A stretch of 64,000 nucleotides of DNA from Anaerocolumna sp. AGMB13025. Lineage in GTDB: Bacteria; Bacillota; Clostridia; Lachnospirales; Lachnospiraceae. Of the stretch, positions 27,219 through 35,078 are shown in pieces (the first letter of the stretch is position 1; each line of letters starts with the position of its first letter). Below the pieces are notes generated by a model. It was not told where the DNA came from. It did not search any database and worked only from the letters and a program-made list of their open reading frames with translations. Where the stretch lies: assembly GCF_029689925.1 (NCBI RefSeq), contig NZ_CP121445.1:3766501-3830500 (forward strand), given 5' to 3'. The translations under genes were made by a program, and so were the position numbers.

Positions 27219-28097
27219 TTATTTTGCTGGTTCCATCAATAAAAGTGGTAGCAGTTGATTTTCCACCAGATCGGTATCTGCTTTATTATTCCAGCATAGA
27301 CATAGCTTTTCTTCAGGATGATCCACTATCTCTACATAACTAAGCAGTGGGTGAGGACGACAGGCACTCTTTAAGCAAAAAGAGATTGCATAACCGGCTG
27401 CTACCAGGGTTTCTATGCTATCGTGATCATCGGCATAACAATGCTCATTGATTGCCCTGCCCATCTTCTCCCAATCAACCAGCCTGTCTTTTCTATTCCC
27501 GCCTCGTAAAAGTACAACCGGGTCCTTGGGAATCGCATTCATTCGAATCGTGGTATAATGTGCATGTGTATGGTTGCGGGAAAGCATCAGCATAACTCTG
27601 TCTTTTCGAAAAACCCGGTAATCCAGCCAGTTTTTTTGCTTGATATCCGGTGCATAAACGCATATGATACAATCTACTTTTCCCTCCTTTAACCGTTTCA
27701 GCAGGTTTTCTGCCACATCATGCATTAAGGATACCTTGACATGGGGCACCTCCTGATGAAATCGGCTAAGGATTTCCGGAAATTGCTTTCTGATAAGATC
27801 ACCATGGCATCCGATATGAAGGGTTTTCAGGTATCCATTTGAAACATTCTTGACCAGCGCCACAGAGGCATCGATTTGCTGCAGAATACGTCGTGCTTCA
27901 CTATACAATACCTCTCCCGCGGGGGTAAGAGTAAGAGATCTGCTATGCCGCTCGAAAAGCCGAACCTGAAGTTCTTTTTCCAAGAGAGCAATCTGTTGTG
28001 ACATTGCAGACTGAACAATAAAACTTTCCTGAGCTGCAGCCGTAAAATTCAAGTGTTTGGCTGCTAGAATAAAGTAACGAAGTTGTCTGATTTCCAT
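27219..28097 (-). CDS. LysR-family transcriptional regulator
   Basis: A 292-residue LysR protein. The N-terminal winged helix (about 1-60) has the family pattern MEIRQLRYF, FTAAAQ, SQQIALLEKEL and LFERHSRSL. The effector domain (about 90-290) is of the substrate-binding type. GAAAGGA precedes ATG 28097. It lies 114 bp upstream of the flavin reductase gene in the same direction and probably activates it in response to the electron acceptor or a related metabolite. Inverted repeats between the genes are candidate sites, though LysR sites of the T-N11-A type are not obvious there. Confidence 0.9.
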   Translation of the reverse strand: MEIRQLRYFILAAKHLNFTAAAQESFIVQSAMSQQIALLEKELQVRLFERHSRSLTLTPAGEVLYSEARRILQQIDASVALVKNVSNGYLKTLHIGCHGDLIRKQFPEILSRFHQEVPHVKVSLMHDVAENLLKRLKEGKVDCIICVYAPDIKQKNWLDYRVFRKDRVMLMLSRNHTHAHYTTIRMNAIPKDPVVLLRGGNRKDRLVDWEKMGRAINEHCYADDHDSIETLVAAGYAISFCLKSACRPHPLLSYVEIVDHPEEKLCLCWNNKADTDLVENQLLPLLLMEPAK

Positions 28098-28244
28098 TAG
28101 TCATTTTCCTTTCAAATGCCCATTCTATATCTATGTGATAGACAATCAGGGTGTTTTGGCTGTCTTTAAGAATATTGTATCAGACTATGGACTGGTTGAC
28201 CAGAGTTAGGTTAATAATTTAACAATATATTCTTTTATAGCTCA

Positions 28245-29105
28245 TTATCTAATAAGGAAGTATAACAAATACGATAACCCGCATAAAACATAAATATGTA
28301 CCGGATAAAACCAATAACATAACTTCTTATTGCCTTTCCCTCTTTCCCCATTATACAGTAACATTAAAATTGCTGCCAATGACCCCATCCATTCAAAAGC
28401 TTTCGTAAATAATAGTGTAATTGTAATATCCGGTATGGTTACCATTGGAATGATAGCATAGAGTATAACATTGGTAATGACAAAAACAGATACCTGCCAT
28501 TTACGATGTCTGCGAAGCAGGTACATCAGAATACCCTGTAAAATAAAATAGGTACCACCATCCATAATCCATGCATGTAAAGGAAGTATCGTAAAATGCA
28601 AGATATTAACTGTAATCCATCCACCAGGTATCATACCGCCAAACTTTATTGCTAAATATGGTAAAATCGACGGTATAATAATTGCTAAAAGACCTTTTGC
28701 CCACTGCTTCTTAGCACACCAATCAATACCCTGAAGGATAACGATTAAAATTGAAAATGTTGCAAGCATTTGATTCTGGGGATAAAATCCATCCGGCCGC
28801 CTTAAACCAAAATTAAGAATAAGAAACTGGATAAGTCCCATTATTATGGCTATGGAATAAATCTGTATAAAATACTTCTTTCGATTATGGGTATGGGTAA
28901 ACCCTTCTATGAGACAAAATAAAAATAGTGGCGCTGACAGTCTGCCAAGCATGGAAAACCAAATTGGTATTTTCCCTGTAAATTCAAAGAAATAGTGAAT
29001 GTGATCCAGTACCATCAAAGCCATTGCAATATACTTTAGCTGAAAACCGGTAAGTCCTTTTTGTTTCCTTGTTTGATTCATTGTTTGTTCTATCGTTTGA
29101 TCCAT
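28245..29105 (-). CDS. TraX-family membrane protein
   Basis: A 286-residue polytopic membrane protein matching the TraX family: LTGFQLKYIAMALMVLDHIH near the N-terminus, then LGRLSAPLFLF, and about eight helices. F-plasmid TraX acetylates pilin, and the family is related to acyltransferase-3 membrane enzymes. In Firmicutes, chromosomal copies are common and their substrates unknown; acylation of a surface polymer is plausible. The first 15 residues are a short Gln/Thr-rich repeat (QTIEQTMNQT). A GGAAAGGAG site precedes ATG 29105. No conjugation genes are nearby, so this is not evidence of a plasmid. Confidence 0.82.
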   Translation of the reverse strand: MDQTIEQTMNQTRKQKGLTGFQLKYIAMALMVLDHIHYFFEFTGKIPIWFSMLGRLSAPLFLFCLIEGFTHTHNRKKYFIQIYSIAIIMGLIQFLILNFGLRRPDGFYPQNQMLATFSILIVILQGIDWCAKKQWAKGLLAIIIPSILPYLAIKFGGMIPGGWITVNILHFTILPLHAWIMDGGTYFILQGILMYLLRRHRKWQVSVFVITNVILYAIIPMVTIPDITITLLFTKAFEWMGSLAAILMLLYNGERGKGNKKLCYWFYPVHIYVLCGLSYLLYFLIR

Positions 29106-29459
29106 ATCTAAAACTCCTTTCCTTTACTGATAGTATAGCAGTAGTTTTTAAGGATTTTATAAGGATATGGATTTTTTTTGACAAAATTAATACCTTTGCT
29201 CCAAGCATCTATTTTCACTATTGAAAAGCTACGCGCTTTTATTCCGGTTTTATACAAAAATAATCTTAACATGGATTCTTGTTTTGGTGGCTACCACTAG
29301 TGAAACAAAGTTCCCATATAGATTTCTCACTTTATATAGCTTTTTCCGCTATGAAAACTGTATGACTTTTTATTTAACTGTCCACACTAAAAATAAATAA
29401 GCTGCGAAAAGCTTAGATTATAATACTTTATTAGGCAGTTTATTCTATTAGGAGTTGGT
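29106..29459. other. Intergenic region, divergent promoters presumed
   Basis: The 354 bp between the divergent TraX-like gene and a small plus-strand gene are AT-rich. I see no coding potential, no clear hairpin and no repeat that recurs elsewhere. Confidence 0.4.
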
Positions 29460-29684
29460 ATGATAACAGAATATAAAGAACATAGAGGAATTTTAGAAAA
29501 GAAGGACAGAACTATTTGGGGTAATTATTTATTTAGAGTTAATGATGGAGCAAAGATTATTTCTGTAAAAGTTGGAAAAACCTTATTCGATATGTACAAA
29601 CTTAATACTCCGGTTACTATAGGTTATATAGGTAAAAAGCTCATAAATATCAGACCGGGCATTATACCTCATGAAGATGAATAA
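29460..29684 (+). CDS. Small hypothetical protein
   Basis: A 74-residue protein that I do not recognise. It is soluble, with alternating charged and hydrophobic residues suggesting a small beta-rich fold (FRVNDGAKIISVKVGKT and VTIGYIGKKLINIRPG are beta-like). TTAGGAG sits well before ATG 29460 and a terminator-like hairpin follows the stop, so the gene is probably real and monocistronic. It lies at the edge of the AT-rich island and may be either core or island. Confidence 0.6.
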   Translation: MITEYKEHRGILEKKDRTIWGNYLFRVNDGAKIISVKVGKTLFDMYKLNTPVTIGYIGKKLINIRPGIIPHEDE

Positions 29685-29699
29685 TACCCCTTTCCCATA

Positions 29700-29745
29700 A
29701 AAAGAGGCACTACAAGACTTCATTTCTTATAGTACCCCTCTATAT
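29700..29745 (+). terminator. Terminator after the small gene
   Basis: An imperfect hairpin (AGAGG with CCTCT outside, ACTA with TAGT inside) is followed by a T-rich tract (ATATCTTCTTTATTT). Orientation fits the gene ending at 29684. Confidence 0.5.
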
Positions 29746-30267
29746 CTTCTTTATTTATCAACGCAATCAAGTACTTCCCATGGATCCTACATCTTACATA
29801 GTCTTTACTGCAGTCGTTTATGTCCAATATTTTTTATTATCCTTTTATTTTTTACAAAAAAAATAAAATACTCAATCGTTAATGATAAAATGCATTATTT
29901 ATGATTAAATAGGTATTTAAAAGGTCAATTGTTTACTATACTTCACATCAATTTTATTATTCTGTTTCTTAAAAAAACCTGACACCAATGATATGATAAT
30001 TGGTGTAAAATAGTGATAATTTATGTTACTTTTATTTTTTCAAAAAGTACCTCTGATTCTAGTATTTAAAGTCATTTTAGAGTTCATAAAGAGTTACTTG
30101 ATATACATAATAAGCACAACTTCTAACAATGTACTCATAGTTGGAATTCCTTTTTTTATTAGGGTTTCAAGACTGTTGTACACCACAATGTCATAATTTA
30201 CACCACTCGTACACCATTGAAACTCACAACTTTGTTCTCATACACTTTCTCTTTTGCCTGAATGACG
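29746..30267. other. AT-rich left edge of the accessory island, no gene
   Basis: No open frame with a ribosome binding site was found. The region holds an inverted pair ACACCAAT (29983-29990) and ATTGGTGT (29999-30006) and a cluster of three TACACCA motifs (30179-30216). Confidence 0.5.
30179..30216 (+). repeat. Left TACACCA array, candidate recombinase arm sites
   Basis: TACACCA occurs at 30179, 30199 and 30210. The last two are separated by CTCG. The right array (34936-34976) has the same three-copy arrangement with ATCG in that position. Nearby inverted copies are at 30001 and at 30532, the latter overlapping the excisionase-like gene start. Confidence 0.6.
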
Positions 30268-30308
30268 AAAAAAACGTCGAATCTAAAGTTTTTATACTTT
30301 AGTCGACG
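30268..30308 (-). terminator. Terminator of the excisionase-like gene
   Basis: CGTCGA (30275-30280) plus CTAAAG (30283-30288) pair with CTTTAG (30297-30302) plus TCGACG (30303-30308). The minus strand continues into seven U. It is 30 bp after the stop at 30338. Confidence 0.8.
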
Positions 30309-30337
30309 CATTCTCTCAACCTAAATCAAATATTTTT

Positions 30338-30532
30338 TTATCTAAACTCTGTCTGCATTTCCAACCACTCATCTAGTTTCTTCTTATGAGCGTATAGACG
30401 ATTGCCAATGCGGACAGTAAATTTGTTCCTGCTATCATCTAATATTTCCCGTGCTTTGCTCTTATTAATACCAAGGTAAGCACAGAATTCGTCTAGATTG
30501 AGCAGGGCTTTGTTATAATCATATTGTTGCAT
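30338..30532 (-). CDS. Excisionase-like small DNA-binding protein
   Basis: A 64-residue protein with an N-terminal MerR/Xis-type winged helix (LLNLDEFCAYLGINKSKARE), a wing (KFTVRIGNRLYAHKK) and a final helix (LDEWLEMQ). This is the pattern of Tn916 Xis and other small excisionases that bend DNA at att sites. AGGAGG precedes ATG 30532, and the motif TACACCA overlaps the start codon on the minus strand. The same motif forms arrays at both island ends, so the protein may bind it and control its own synthesis (inference). No integrase lies nearby. Confidence 0.72.
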   Translation of the reverse strand: MQQYDYNKALLNLDEFCAYLGINKSKAREILDDSRNKFTVRIGNRLYAHKKKLDEWLEMQTEFR

Positions 30533-30569
30533 GGTGTACCTCCTGGTATTGAATTTTGGGTAAAGGATT

Positions 30570-30588
30570 AGCCCCGCGATGCGGGGCT
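30570..30588 (-). terminator. GC-rich hairpin between the MBL and excisionase-like genes
   Basis: AGCCCCGC (30570-30577) and GCGGGGCT (30581-30588) form a perfect 8-bp stem with a 3-nt loop. The U-tract is weak on both strands. It stands out strongly from the AT-rich surroundings and probably ends the upstream operon. Confidence 0.6.
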
Positions 30589-30646
30589 TGATTTATCTAT
30601 AATATGTAAATACTCAAAGGAATTACCTTATATCATTATATTACTT

Positions 30647-31603
30647 TTAGACTACAAACTCTAATGCATTTCCCTGTTTCTGGGCTTTAATTGGTTCCAT
30701 ATCAACCAAATTGTATCTATAATACCATTCACCATATGAATCAGTGTTTAGATCTTTATCATTCTTACCGGTTATATGAACTTTTTTCGATATTGTAGAA
30801 TACTGCTCCAATACTTCATTCATAGGTAAGCGTTGTTTTGTATAATTTGTAGAACATGAAATAGGTATTTTTATTTTTTTATCAAACAAATCAATCAATT
30901 CTGTCGATGTAATAGAGCCATGGTGCGGAATTTTTAAAAATGATAGGGATTTAGGAAATATATTCTTTTGTATTCTTAAAATTGCTTCATCAATAATATC
31001 CCCCGCAAAAAAGTAATTAAACGTAGAATTAATTTGAACATTACACGCAATAGAATAGTCATTACAATACGTACTATTTTTTGTGGACTTCATTAACAAA
31101 TGTTTTGAGTTTGGCAATAATGTTGTTACACTCAGTTCAATCTGCTCCTCAGACACTGCGTTATTAAAAAATACACTGAATTTTTGCTCTGCCACCATTT
31201 CTATCTGTACATCACTTGCCAATAAATCTTTTAATTTATCCACCACCGACTTTGAATATTTGGTTAATGCTCCTTTTCTGTCAAATATAGAATGAGGTAT
31301 TAGCACAACAGAATTTTCTTTTATATAATGATCCAAGATTTCTAGCAAACCAAAACTATGATCATAATCGGTGTGGGACCATATTAATAGATTAACCTTA
31401 TCAACTTTATGACTTTTAAGAATATCAATAGTCCTATTTGTTTTTCCCTTTTTAAAACTATCAATTACCATTGTATATACAATGTTCTCTTTATCATCTC
31501 TTAAAAATAGAATAATTGATTCACCTTCGACGGGATAACCAATTACATGGATGTCAACAAACTGAATTCTGTTACTAATAGCATATCTTACATCATCAAT
31601 CAT
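30647..31603 (-). CDS. ComEC-type metallo-beta-lactamase-fold hydrolase
   Basis: A 318-residue stand-alone MBL-fold protein resembling the soluble C-terminal domain of ComEC/Rec2. Metal-binding motifs are in place: HTDYDH at residues 77-82, NDYS at 181-184, FFAGD at 198-202 and KIPHHGS at 224-230. Family members are nucleases or phosphodiesterases. There is no signal peptide or membrane segment, so it is cytoplasmic. It is the last gene of a three-gene operon; its ATG overlaps the preceding stop by 4 bp and has no ribosome binding site, so translation depends on coupling. The gene is AT-richer than core genes. A nuclease or second-messenger hydrolase role in a defence module is possible but inferred. 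Confidence 0.82.
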   Translation of the reverse strand: MIDDVRYAISNRIQFVDIHVIGYPVEGESIILFLRDDKENIVYTMVIDSFKKGKTNRTIDILKSHKVDKVNLLIWSHTDYDHSFGLLEILDHYIKENSVVLIPHSIFDRKGALTKYSKSVVDKLKDLLASDVQIEMVAEQKFSVFFNNAVSEEQIELSVTTLLPNSKHLLMKSTKNSTYCNDYSIACNVQINSTFNYFFAGDIIDEAILRIQKNIFPKSLSFLKIPHHGSITSTELIDLFDKKIKIPISCSTNYTKQRLPMNEVLEQYSTISKKVHITGKNDKDLNTDSYGEWYYRYNLVDMEPIKAQKQGNALEFVV

Positions 31604-31773
31604 CTTATTGCCCAGTTATTTAGTTCTCTTACAGGTTTAGCTCCTGTAATTTTCCTATATTGAGGTAATTCTATCTCATTCATTTTACTTAATGTAGGCT
31701 TCTGAGGTTTTTCAAATTTAATTTCACTAAGTAGTTTTGTATAATTATCATTTGACTTCACGGTTTTAATCAT
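31600..31773 (-). CDS. Small 57-residue protein linking the TIGR04255-like and MBL genes
   Basis: Reading the minus strand between the two larger genes gives a 57-codon frame from ATG 31773 to TGA at 31602-31600. AAGGAG is well placed before the ATG. It overlaps the upstream gene by 8 bp and the downstream ATG by 4 bp, so the three genes are one translationally coupled unit. The product is hydrophilic and basic in its second half, with no membrane segment; it begins MIKTVKSNDN and ends ELNNWAIR. I do not recognise it. Size and position suggest a partner, adaptor or inhibitor of its neighbours. Confidence 0.7.
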   Translation of the reverse strand: MIKTVKSNDNYTKLLSEIKFEKPQKPTLSKMNEIELPQYRKITGAKPVRELNNWAIR

Positions 31774-32560
31774 TTGACTTCACTCCTTCTATGTTTAATT
31801 CAGAGCACTTACCTTCTTTCAAGCATTTAATAAAACTATCATTCATAATACAGGTAAAAATTTCATGAAATATTTCATCATTAATGGTCGTCATTCTATC
31901 TCTTAATGTACTGATGTCCATTGATTTTACAGTCCCAACTATATCAAATATAAACTGCAAAATATTGATTTCTTGATTCTTTTCATCAGTAACAATAACT
32001 GGAGCAATGAATTGAACTATTTGATAATCAGTATCATTAATCTTCAAATCTAGAATATTTTGATAATTTTTTATATCATCATGTAAATAAACCGTATTAA
32101 ATGCTTCAGATTTAAATCCTTTAAATAAATCATCGATTGTATAGGGAAAGCATCTGTTTATTTTTCTTATACTAATTTTACTACATGCAAGAAATTCTTG
32201 CAATTTATTTATTTCTTCTAGCAAATCACAAAATATATTCTTATATTTTTGAAAATTTACATATTTTTCTACTCTAACCCTAACTTCCATAAAAATTTCT
32301 GAAATTTTAAGTTCAATCAGTCCATCTTTCGTTTTAAACACAAACACTCGAACACCACTATTTTTTTCATCTTCAGAATCTTTTTCATAAAGATTTAAAT
32401 TTCTTTCACTTATAAAATCAGTGAATCCTTTATCTTTTATTTTTCCCTGCAAATTGTCAATTAAACCACTCACTGAAAAGATTCCATCATAATCAGCGCG
32501 AAGTATAATCATATTTAATATATTATATTTAAAATCTTTTTTATCATGGATTTGAGACAT
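31766..32560 (-). CDS. TIGR04255-like protein of unknown function
   Basis: A 264-residue soluble protein. The start is placed at ATG 32560, after AAGGAGTG; an upstream in-frame ATG at 32656 has no such site. Its layout recalls TIGR04255, a sporadically distributed family of about 250 residues: an N-terminal beta-rich segment (NMIILRADYDG), a central helical region, and the phrase KISIRKINRCFP where TIGR04255 proteins carry an LRxxNR-type motif. The match is by eye and distant. TIGR04255 proteins have no established activity and are often found in variable genomic regions. It is the first gene of the operon with the 57-residue protein and the MBL hydrolase. Confidence 0.5.
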   Translation of the reverse strand: MSQIHDKKDFKYNILNMIILRADYDGIFSVSGLIDNLQGKIKDKGFTDFISERNLNLYEKDSEDEKNSGVRVFVFKTKDGLIELKISEIFMEVRVRVEKYVNFQKYKNIFCDLLEEINKLQEFLACSKISIRKINRCFPYTIDDLFKGFKSEAFNTVYLHDDIKNYQNILDLKINDTDYQIVQFIAPVIVTDEKNQEINILQFIFDIVGTVKSMDISTLRDRMTTINDEIFHEIFTCIMNDSFIKCLKEGKCSELNIEGVKSND

Positions 32561-32643
32561 TCTAACACTCCTTGATATCTTTCTATTTTTAAATAGTATA
32601 ACACACTTTGCACTAATATGATATAAATTAATGCTACTTTTAT

Positions 32644-32789
32644 TATCTATCTCCACGTGTAGGGAGTTGGTAAACGTATCAACAAATAGATCATCAATTA
32701 ACCATCAAGCTCACTTACTAGAAGCATTCCAATCCATTGACATTCAAGCAATATTATCAAAGCCTAAAATATTAGATTTATTTAATTGA
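32644..32789 (+). pseudogene. Possible C-terminal coding remnant
   Basis: On the plus strand a frame stays open for 48 codons to TGA at 32787-32789, with protein-like composition (HQAHLLEAFQSIDIQAIL, then SKPKILDLF). It has no start or ribosome binding site. It may be the tail of a gene lost when the island was rearranged, or chance in AT-rich DNA. Confidence 0.25.
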
Positions 32790-32792
32790 TTT

Positions 32793-34208
32793 TTATCTAT
32801 TTTTATTTCTTTTATTTATTGTCTCAAGTATTGATTCTTTATCCTTAAGAGTGTTAGCATAACTTTTTATTCCTAAACCTACATCAAGTGTTGTTGGAAT
32901 ATAAGATATATATGGGATATACCCGGCAATAGCTTTTCCTAATCCCCATATAGCTTTTTTACTAGTCATCTTTCTAGTTTTTGCAATTTTTTTACATTCA
33001 TCATCTAATAACTCATCTATCTTTGAAAACACTTCTATGGCGATTTCTTCAAACTGATCAGGTGTATTATGAATTGAAGCAACTGCTTTACCCAAAAAAT
33101 CTCTATACTGTGTAACATTCTTGTATTCACGATGGTCTAATATTTCATCAGATGAAAGTTCTACTATTTCTGCTAATTTATCATTCCTGTGAATAGCACA
33201 CATATATTTAAACTCATCAGAAGCCGGAAAAGCATTACCCGCCACTTCATACAAAAACGGTTCCCATTCATCTTTATTAAATATAGGGTTAGCTTTAAAA
33301 TTAATGGATTCTTTACAATGCATTTTGTATGTATAATGATTAGTTGTTATGATATTGTTTATTATCGCATAATTCAATACACATCGCATAAAGTCTTTAT
33401 TAAAACATCCCCACGATTCATTCATAAATTGAATATATTGTTGAATTGTATCTTTCTCCATTGTATCCCACTCATATTGTTGAGCTTCTGCCATATTGAT
33501 ATATATTTCACATTCTGCCATTTTCTTCTCAATTTGCAAATCAGACAAGCTCTTAAGTATTTCTATATTCTTCCATAATTCAGTTTCACCACTATAATCA
33601 ACTCCAAACAAATTTTTTGATATATCAACTGCATTTTTCCTACAACTCTGATACAACACCTCTTCCTCATTTGATTCCGTCATTATATTTGTCGGATAAA
33701 TGATAGCAAATATCTCTTTATTTGTAGTAAGTACATAAGACTTCAAATCCATCAGTTCTAATACATTTTTATAGAATGTATTTATAAATGAATAATTTAA
33801 ATTATCTCTTTTATTTGCATAGGGCGTGTAAAAAGGATCATTTAGTATAAGCAGGTCGTAATACAATGCGTTTTGCTTAATTTCTGTTTCATAGTATGAA
33901 ACATATTTATCATCACAAGCCCCAAATAATCCAATATTTGAATAAGAATTTAATCCTTCATTTATTATTTTTTTCCGATCATCCCAAAATTTTTTTACTC
34001 TTGATCTAAATTCATTTCTTCTATAAGATAAATTATTTTCATCACTACATAAAATTATAGATTTTTGATTATCCAAATATTTCTTTATAAATACCACTTT
34101 TTCCTTTCCACTTTTCTTGTATTCTTGATAAAATGAGCCATAAAATTCATCAAAAATCAAATAATATTCGCTTTCAATTTTGTATAAACTTTCGTTCCGA
34201 TAGTTCAT
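32793..34208 (-). CDS. Hypothetical protein with a hydrophobic C-terminal segment
   Basis: A 471-residue protein that I do not recognise. Most of it is hydrophilic and predicted helical, rich in Asn, Lys, Glu and Tyr. Near the C-terminus (about 418-450) there is a Gly/Ile/Pro-rich hydrophobic stretch (AIWGLGKAIAGYIPYISYIP) followed by a charged tail, which could insert in a membrane. The ribosome binding site before ATG 34208 is weak (AAAGGGAAA). It is transcribed toward the TIGR04255-MBL operon, ending 233 bp before it, and shares its AT-rich composition. A membrane-acting effector is one possibility, but nothing in the sequence shows it. Confidence 0.65.
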   Translation of the reverse strand: MNYRNESLYKIESEYYLIFDEFYGSFYQEYKKSGKEKVVFIKKYLDNQKSIILCSDENNLSYRRNEFRSRVKKFWDDRKKIINEGLNSYSNIGLFGACDDKYVSYYETEIKQNALYYDLLILNDPFYTPYANKRDNLNYSFINTFYKNVLELMDLKSYVLTTNKEIFAIIYPTNIMTESNEEEVLYQSCRKNAVDISKNLFGVDYSGETELWKNIEILKSLSDLQIEKKMAECEIYINMAEAQQYEWDTMEKDTIQQYIQFMNESWGCFNKDFMRCVLNYAIINNIITTNHYTYKMHCKESINFKANPIFNKDEWEPFLYEVAGNAFPASDEFKYMCAIHRNDKLAEIVELSSDEILDHREYKNVTQYRDFLGKAVASIHNTPDQFEEIAIEVFSKIDELLDDECKKIAKTRKMTSKKAIWGLGKAIAGYIPYISYIPTTLDVGLGIKSYANTLKDKESILETINKRNKNR

Positions 34209-35078
34209 GATTGAGTTTCCCTTTCCTATGCTTATAAGTCTAATGTCACAAATATTTCTTAGCTAATTTAATTTCTGCTTATCTATCTTATACAAACATT
34301 TATTTGAGCACATTTTCTTATCAATTACTTTATGCTTTTTCTAATATTTTTCTATTAAAACTCTATATTATATAGCCTTGAAATCAACATCGCAATAATA
34401 TTTTAAGATACCCTTAATTCATCTTAAAATAAAAATAATTTAATCTCATTGCTTTTTTACAAATTGGTTATATAATAAATTTATTATACAGCTAAATTTT
34501 ATATTTTAAAATCTGTTTTCAATGTAATATCCTAAAATGCTATCAAAATCCCCCTGCAATAGTGTTTTGTGCACTCTTTTAGGGGATTCCCCTCTAACAA
34601 GACATCAGAGACTAGAGATATCTCAGATGCGTATCTTGCCATGCTCCCCTCGAAATTTTTATAAGTCTTTTTCACTTCCTTAAATAACGGATAAGTAAAA
34701 AGTAAATTGTCTCCACACATTAATAATTCATATCTGGATTATTTCCTTGCATAACAAAAGCACCGCCAATTTTACATGACGATGCTCTCATCCGATCGAC
34801 GCATTTTTCTTTATAAATTGTTATTAGTTTCAATTATCTTTTGCTCGATGTAGAAGATTCAGTTCTAATTCATTCCACCAAATGAATTTTCACGCAAAAA
34901 CAACCTTTCAAATCCAACTTCACTACCATAAAGTGTACACCATCAAAATAATCTTCTGTACACCAATCGTACACCAATTTTGAGTATAATTACGATATTT
35001 TACGGCAGCTTGCGACACCTTGTTTTTCTCACTAAAGACTCACAACCCCTGTAAATACGCAATTCTCCCTAAGATTGC
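34209..35078. other. Non-coding right part of the island
   Basis: These 870 bp are very AT-rich. A 62-codon minus-strand frame (34532-34720) has no ribosome binding site and no recognisable motif, and I do not count it as a gene. The right TACACCA array (34936-34976) and the ACTCACAAC repeat (35038-35046) lie at its right end. Confidence 0.45.
34936..34976 (+). repeat. Right TACACCA array, candidate recombinase arm sites
   Basis: TACACCA occurs at 34936, 34959 and 34970, the last two separated by ATCG. The array matches the left array at 30179-30216 in number, order and orientation. Confidence 0.6.

Larger units (their letters stand above)
30222..35046. mobile_element. Putative accessory island or degraded integrative element
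   Basis: Evidence: a direct repeat ACTCACAAC at 30222-30230 and 35038-35046, arrays of TACACCA beside each copy, an excisionase-like gene at one end, visibly more AT-rich coding sequence than the flanks, and four genes of unknown role. The right boundary lies just past the 3' end of metA. No integrase gene is present, so the element would be fixed or mobilised from elsewhere. Boundaries are inferred. Confidence 0.45.

Noticed and set aside
28245-29105. TraX-like gene as evidence of a conjugative plasmid
   Set aside because: Chromosomal TraX homologues are common in Firmicutes and no other conjugation gene is nearby.
34532-34720. 62-codon minus-strand frame inside the island
   Set aside because: No ribosome binding site, no recognisable domain, and situated in very AT-rich DNA with no operon partner; kept only as a note in the intergenic entry.
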